Assembly: GCA_007122555.1 (NCBI GenBank)
Contig: SKTL01000088.1
Span: 1-6,065 of the forward strand
From: Thermomicrobiaceae bacterium
GTDB lineage: Bacteria; Chloroflexota; Chloroflexia; Thermomicrobiales; Thermomicrobiaceae
Reading direction: 5' to 3'
Length of the DNA stretch: 6,065 bases
Positions 4,679-6,065 of this stretch are shown here, piece after piece. Below the pieces are notes generated by a model, which did not search any database, had not been told where the DNA came from, and saw nothing but the letters and a program-made list of their open reading frames with translations. Within the stretch, counting starts at the first letter, position 1; the number at the start of each line of letters is the position of its first letter. A program made the translations under genes and the position numbers.

Positions 4679-5431
4679 ATGAGCGACTCGAAACGACGTG
4701 TGCTTATCACGGGAGCCGCTGGACGGATCGGCACGGAGCTGACCCGACGGCTGAGGGACCGGTATGAGCTGAGGCTGCAGTTTAACCGGACGGTTCCAGA
4801 CGACCCGCTTGTTGATGACTATGTGATTGCGAACATCGCAAACTACGACGAGATTGCCCCGGCGATGGAAGGCGTGGACGCAATCATTCATCTGGCCGGT
4901 CAGCCATCCTGGAGGGCGGATTGGGAGAGCGTTCATCAAGCGAACGTGCTCGGGCAATACAACGTGTATGAATCCGCGCGTAAGGCGGGGGTCCGTCGAA
5001 TAATCTTCGCATCGACGAACCATGTGATGGGGATGTACGACCGCGACACCGCCTGGCCGGTCTATGCGGACCTTCCGGTGCGTCCGGATTCACTTTATGG
5101 CGTGACCAAAGCGTTCGGCGAGACGCTGGGACGCCACTATCACGACCGCTACGGCATGTCGATCATCAATTTCAGGATCGGCTGGTTTCTCGAAAATCCC
5201 GAAGACGAAATCGCCCGATACATGTGGTTGAGCCCCAGAGATTTCGCGCAACTCGTCTGGCGGGCAATCGAGAGCGATGTCGGTTACGGGACCTTCTACG
5301 CTATTTCCGGAAACAGCAGCCGGAACTGGGACATCACGGATTCCATTGTCAGGCTTGGCTACCGGCCGCAGGACGATGCGGACAAACATCTACCGCCCAG
5401 AGCCGGCCACAAGACATTTGATGGGGAGTAA
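4679..5431 (+). CDS. Extended SDR, uronate-dehydrogenase-like NAD(P)-dependent dehydrogenase, copy 1
   Basis: A 250-residue Rossmann enzyme of the NAD-dependent epimerase/dehydratase superfamily, closest in my judgement to uronate dehydrogenase, which oxidises uronates to aldarolactones. Visible: the nucleotide-binding TGAAGRIG (11-18), HLAG (71-74), FASTNHVMGMY (110-120), and catalytic YGVTK with Tyr140 and Lys144; Thr113 is the probable third catalytic residue. RPDSLYG and the later LSPRDFAQLV (184-193) and LGYRP (226-230) also match that family. From memory of the Agrobacterium enzyme, its substrate residues Ser165 and Arg174 align with Trp169 and Ile178 here, so the substrate may differ. 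Position 37 after the second strand is Arg rather than acidic, which may favour NADP. It is slightly shorter than typical (about 265). The ribosome site is weak (GGGA, 11 bases before ATG). The next gene, 11 bases on, is its paralog. A role as epimerase or other sugar dehydrogenase cannot be excluded. Confidence 0.85.
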   Translation: MSDSKRRVLITGAAGRIGTELTRRLRDRYELRLQFNRTVPDDPLVDDYVIANIANYDEIAPAMEGVDAIIHLAGQPSWRADWESVHQANVLGQYNVYESARKAGVRRIIFASTNHVMGMYDRDTAWPVYADLPVRPDSLYGVTKAFGETLGRHYHDRYGMSIINFRIGWFLENPEDEIARYMWLSPRDFAQLVWRAIESDVGYGTFYAISGNSSRNWDITDSIVRLGYRPQDDADKHLPPRAGHKTFDGE

Positions 5432-5435
5432 GGGA
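5431..5435 (+). promoter_or_regulatory. Ribosome binding site of dehydrogenase copy 2
   Basis: AGGGA begins on the last base of the copy 1 stop codon (TAA 5429-5431) and is seven bases before the ATG at 5443. It is better than the site in front of copy 1, so copy 2 may be translated at least as well. Confidence 0.55.
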
Positions 5436-5442
5436 CAGACTA

Positions 5443-6065
5443 ATGATTGATTCCAGACGTCGCGTCCTGATCACCGGCGCCGCCGGGCGAATCGGCGTCG
5501 ATATGACGCGCCTGCTCAAGGATCGGTACGATCTCCGGCTGCACTTTAATCGATCGGTTCCCGATACCCCGGCACTTGATGATTACGTTGTCGCCGATAT
5601 CGCCGAGTACGACCAGATCGCCCCGGCGATGGACGGCATCGATACCGTCATCCATCTAGCAGGTGAGCCAGCCGTGACAACCCCGTGGGATCGCGTGAAC
5701 AAGGCGAACATACTCGGGCTGTACAACGTGTACGAATCGGCGCGTCGGGCTGGCGTGAACCGGATCGTCTTCGCATCGACCAACCACGTCATGGGTATGA
5801 ACGATCGTGACGAGAACTGGCCGGTCTATTCGCAGCAGCCGGTTCGCCCTGACTCGCTGTATGGCGTGTCCAAAGCGTTTGGCGAGACGCTTGGCCGTCA
5901 CTACTACGACCGCTACGGAATGTCGTTTATCAATCTGCGCATCGGAGCCTATGGCGATGCCCCGCGAGATGAGATCGCACGATACATGTGGTTGAGCCCC
6001 CGGGATTGCGCCCAGCTGATCTGGCGCAGTATCGAAAGCGACGTCGGATTCGCGACCTACTACGC
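5443..6065 (+). CDS. Extended SDR, uronate-dehydrogenase-like dehydrogenase, copy 2, cut by window edge
   Basis: The ATG at 5443 is seven bases after AGGGA (5431-5435); 207 complete codons are visible and the frame is open at the right edge. It aligns with copy 1 without gaps over all 207 residues, with 149 identities by hand count (about 72 percent). TGAAGRIG (11-18), FNR (35-37), FASTNHVMGM (110-119), Tyr140 and Lys144 in YGVSK are kept. Differences cluster at 75-87, where copy 2 reads EPAVTTPW at 75-82, and at 169-175 (AYGDAPR). Both lie where the substrate is expected to bind. It is a tandem duplicate with probable change of substrate range, and would use the same type of cofactor. It is the last visible gene of the operon, and more genes may follow. 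Confidence 0.85.
   Translation, partial: MIDSRRRVLITGAAGRIGVDMTRLLKDRYDLRLHFNRSVPDTPALDDYVVADIAEYDQIAPAMDGIDTVIHLAGEPAVTTPWDRVNKANILGLYNVYESARRAGVNRIVFASTNHVMGMNDRDENWPVYSQQPVRPDSLYGVSKAFGETLGRHYYDRYGMSFINLRIGAYGDAPRDEIARYMWLSPRDCAQLIWRSIESDVGFATYY

Noticed and set aside
4376..5023. 215-codon minus-strand open frame opposite the small protein and dehydrogenase copy 1
   Set aside because: It is a shadow. A similar-looking antisense frame occurs opposite copy 2 (5440-5655) only because the sense genes are paralogs.

Overview
The window looks like chromosomal DNA from a moderately high-GC bacterium. It reads best as a member of Chloroflexota (Thermomicrobiales-like). The reasons are a twin-arginine lipoprotein substrate-binding protein with a very acidic linker, followed by a mature start I associate with that group's family-5 binding proteins, plus Dpp/Opp-type ATPases beside sugar-oxidation enzymes. 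This placement is inferred from memory of protein style; no rRNA or marker gene is present.

Layout. Positions 1-407 (minus strand) hold the N-terminal part of an ABC-transporter substrate-binding lipoprotein that runs off the left edge. Positions 408-1300 form an 893-base divergent intergenic region with no convincing gene. It carries a near-consensus promoter for each direction (616-644 minus, 1120-1148 plus), a long imperfect hairpin (730-786), a three-copy 9-mer and a folded-looking leader. From 1301 to the right edge all genes lie on the plus strand in one tight run: DppD/OppD-type ATPase (1301-2308), DppF/OppF-type ATPase overlapping it by one base (2308-3432), an intercistronic hairpin, an SMP-30/gluconolactonase-family lactonase (3508-4374), a 75-residue protein of unknown function (4427-4654), and two tandem paralogous short-chain dehydrogenases related to uronate dehydrogenase (4679-5431 and 5443 to beyond 6065).

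How the genes may work together (inference). A peptide/oligosaccharide-type ABC importer would bring in a solute. A dehydrogenase would oxidise a sugar or sugar acid to a lactone, and the SMP-30-family enzyme would hydrolyse that lactone to the open acid. Uronate dehydrogenase plus lactonase is a known oxidative route for uronates. Here, though, residues that bind the uronate in the characterised enzyme appear to be replaced, and two dehydrogenase copies differ mainly in the predicted substrate loops, so the real substrates are open. The membrane permeases are not in the window; they may lie to the left, downstream of the binding protein.

Nothing here is a phage, insertion sequence, CRISPR array, tRNA or rRNA. 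The most interesting points are the duplicated dehydrogenases with altered substrate-pocket positions, the small histidine-rich partner gene, and the structured leader in front of a TTG-initiated transporter gene.
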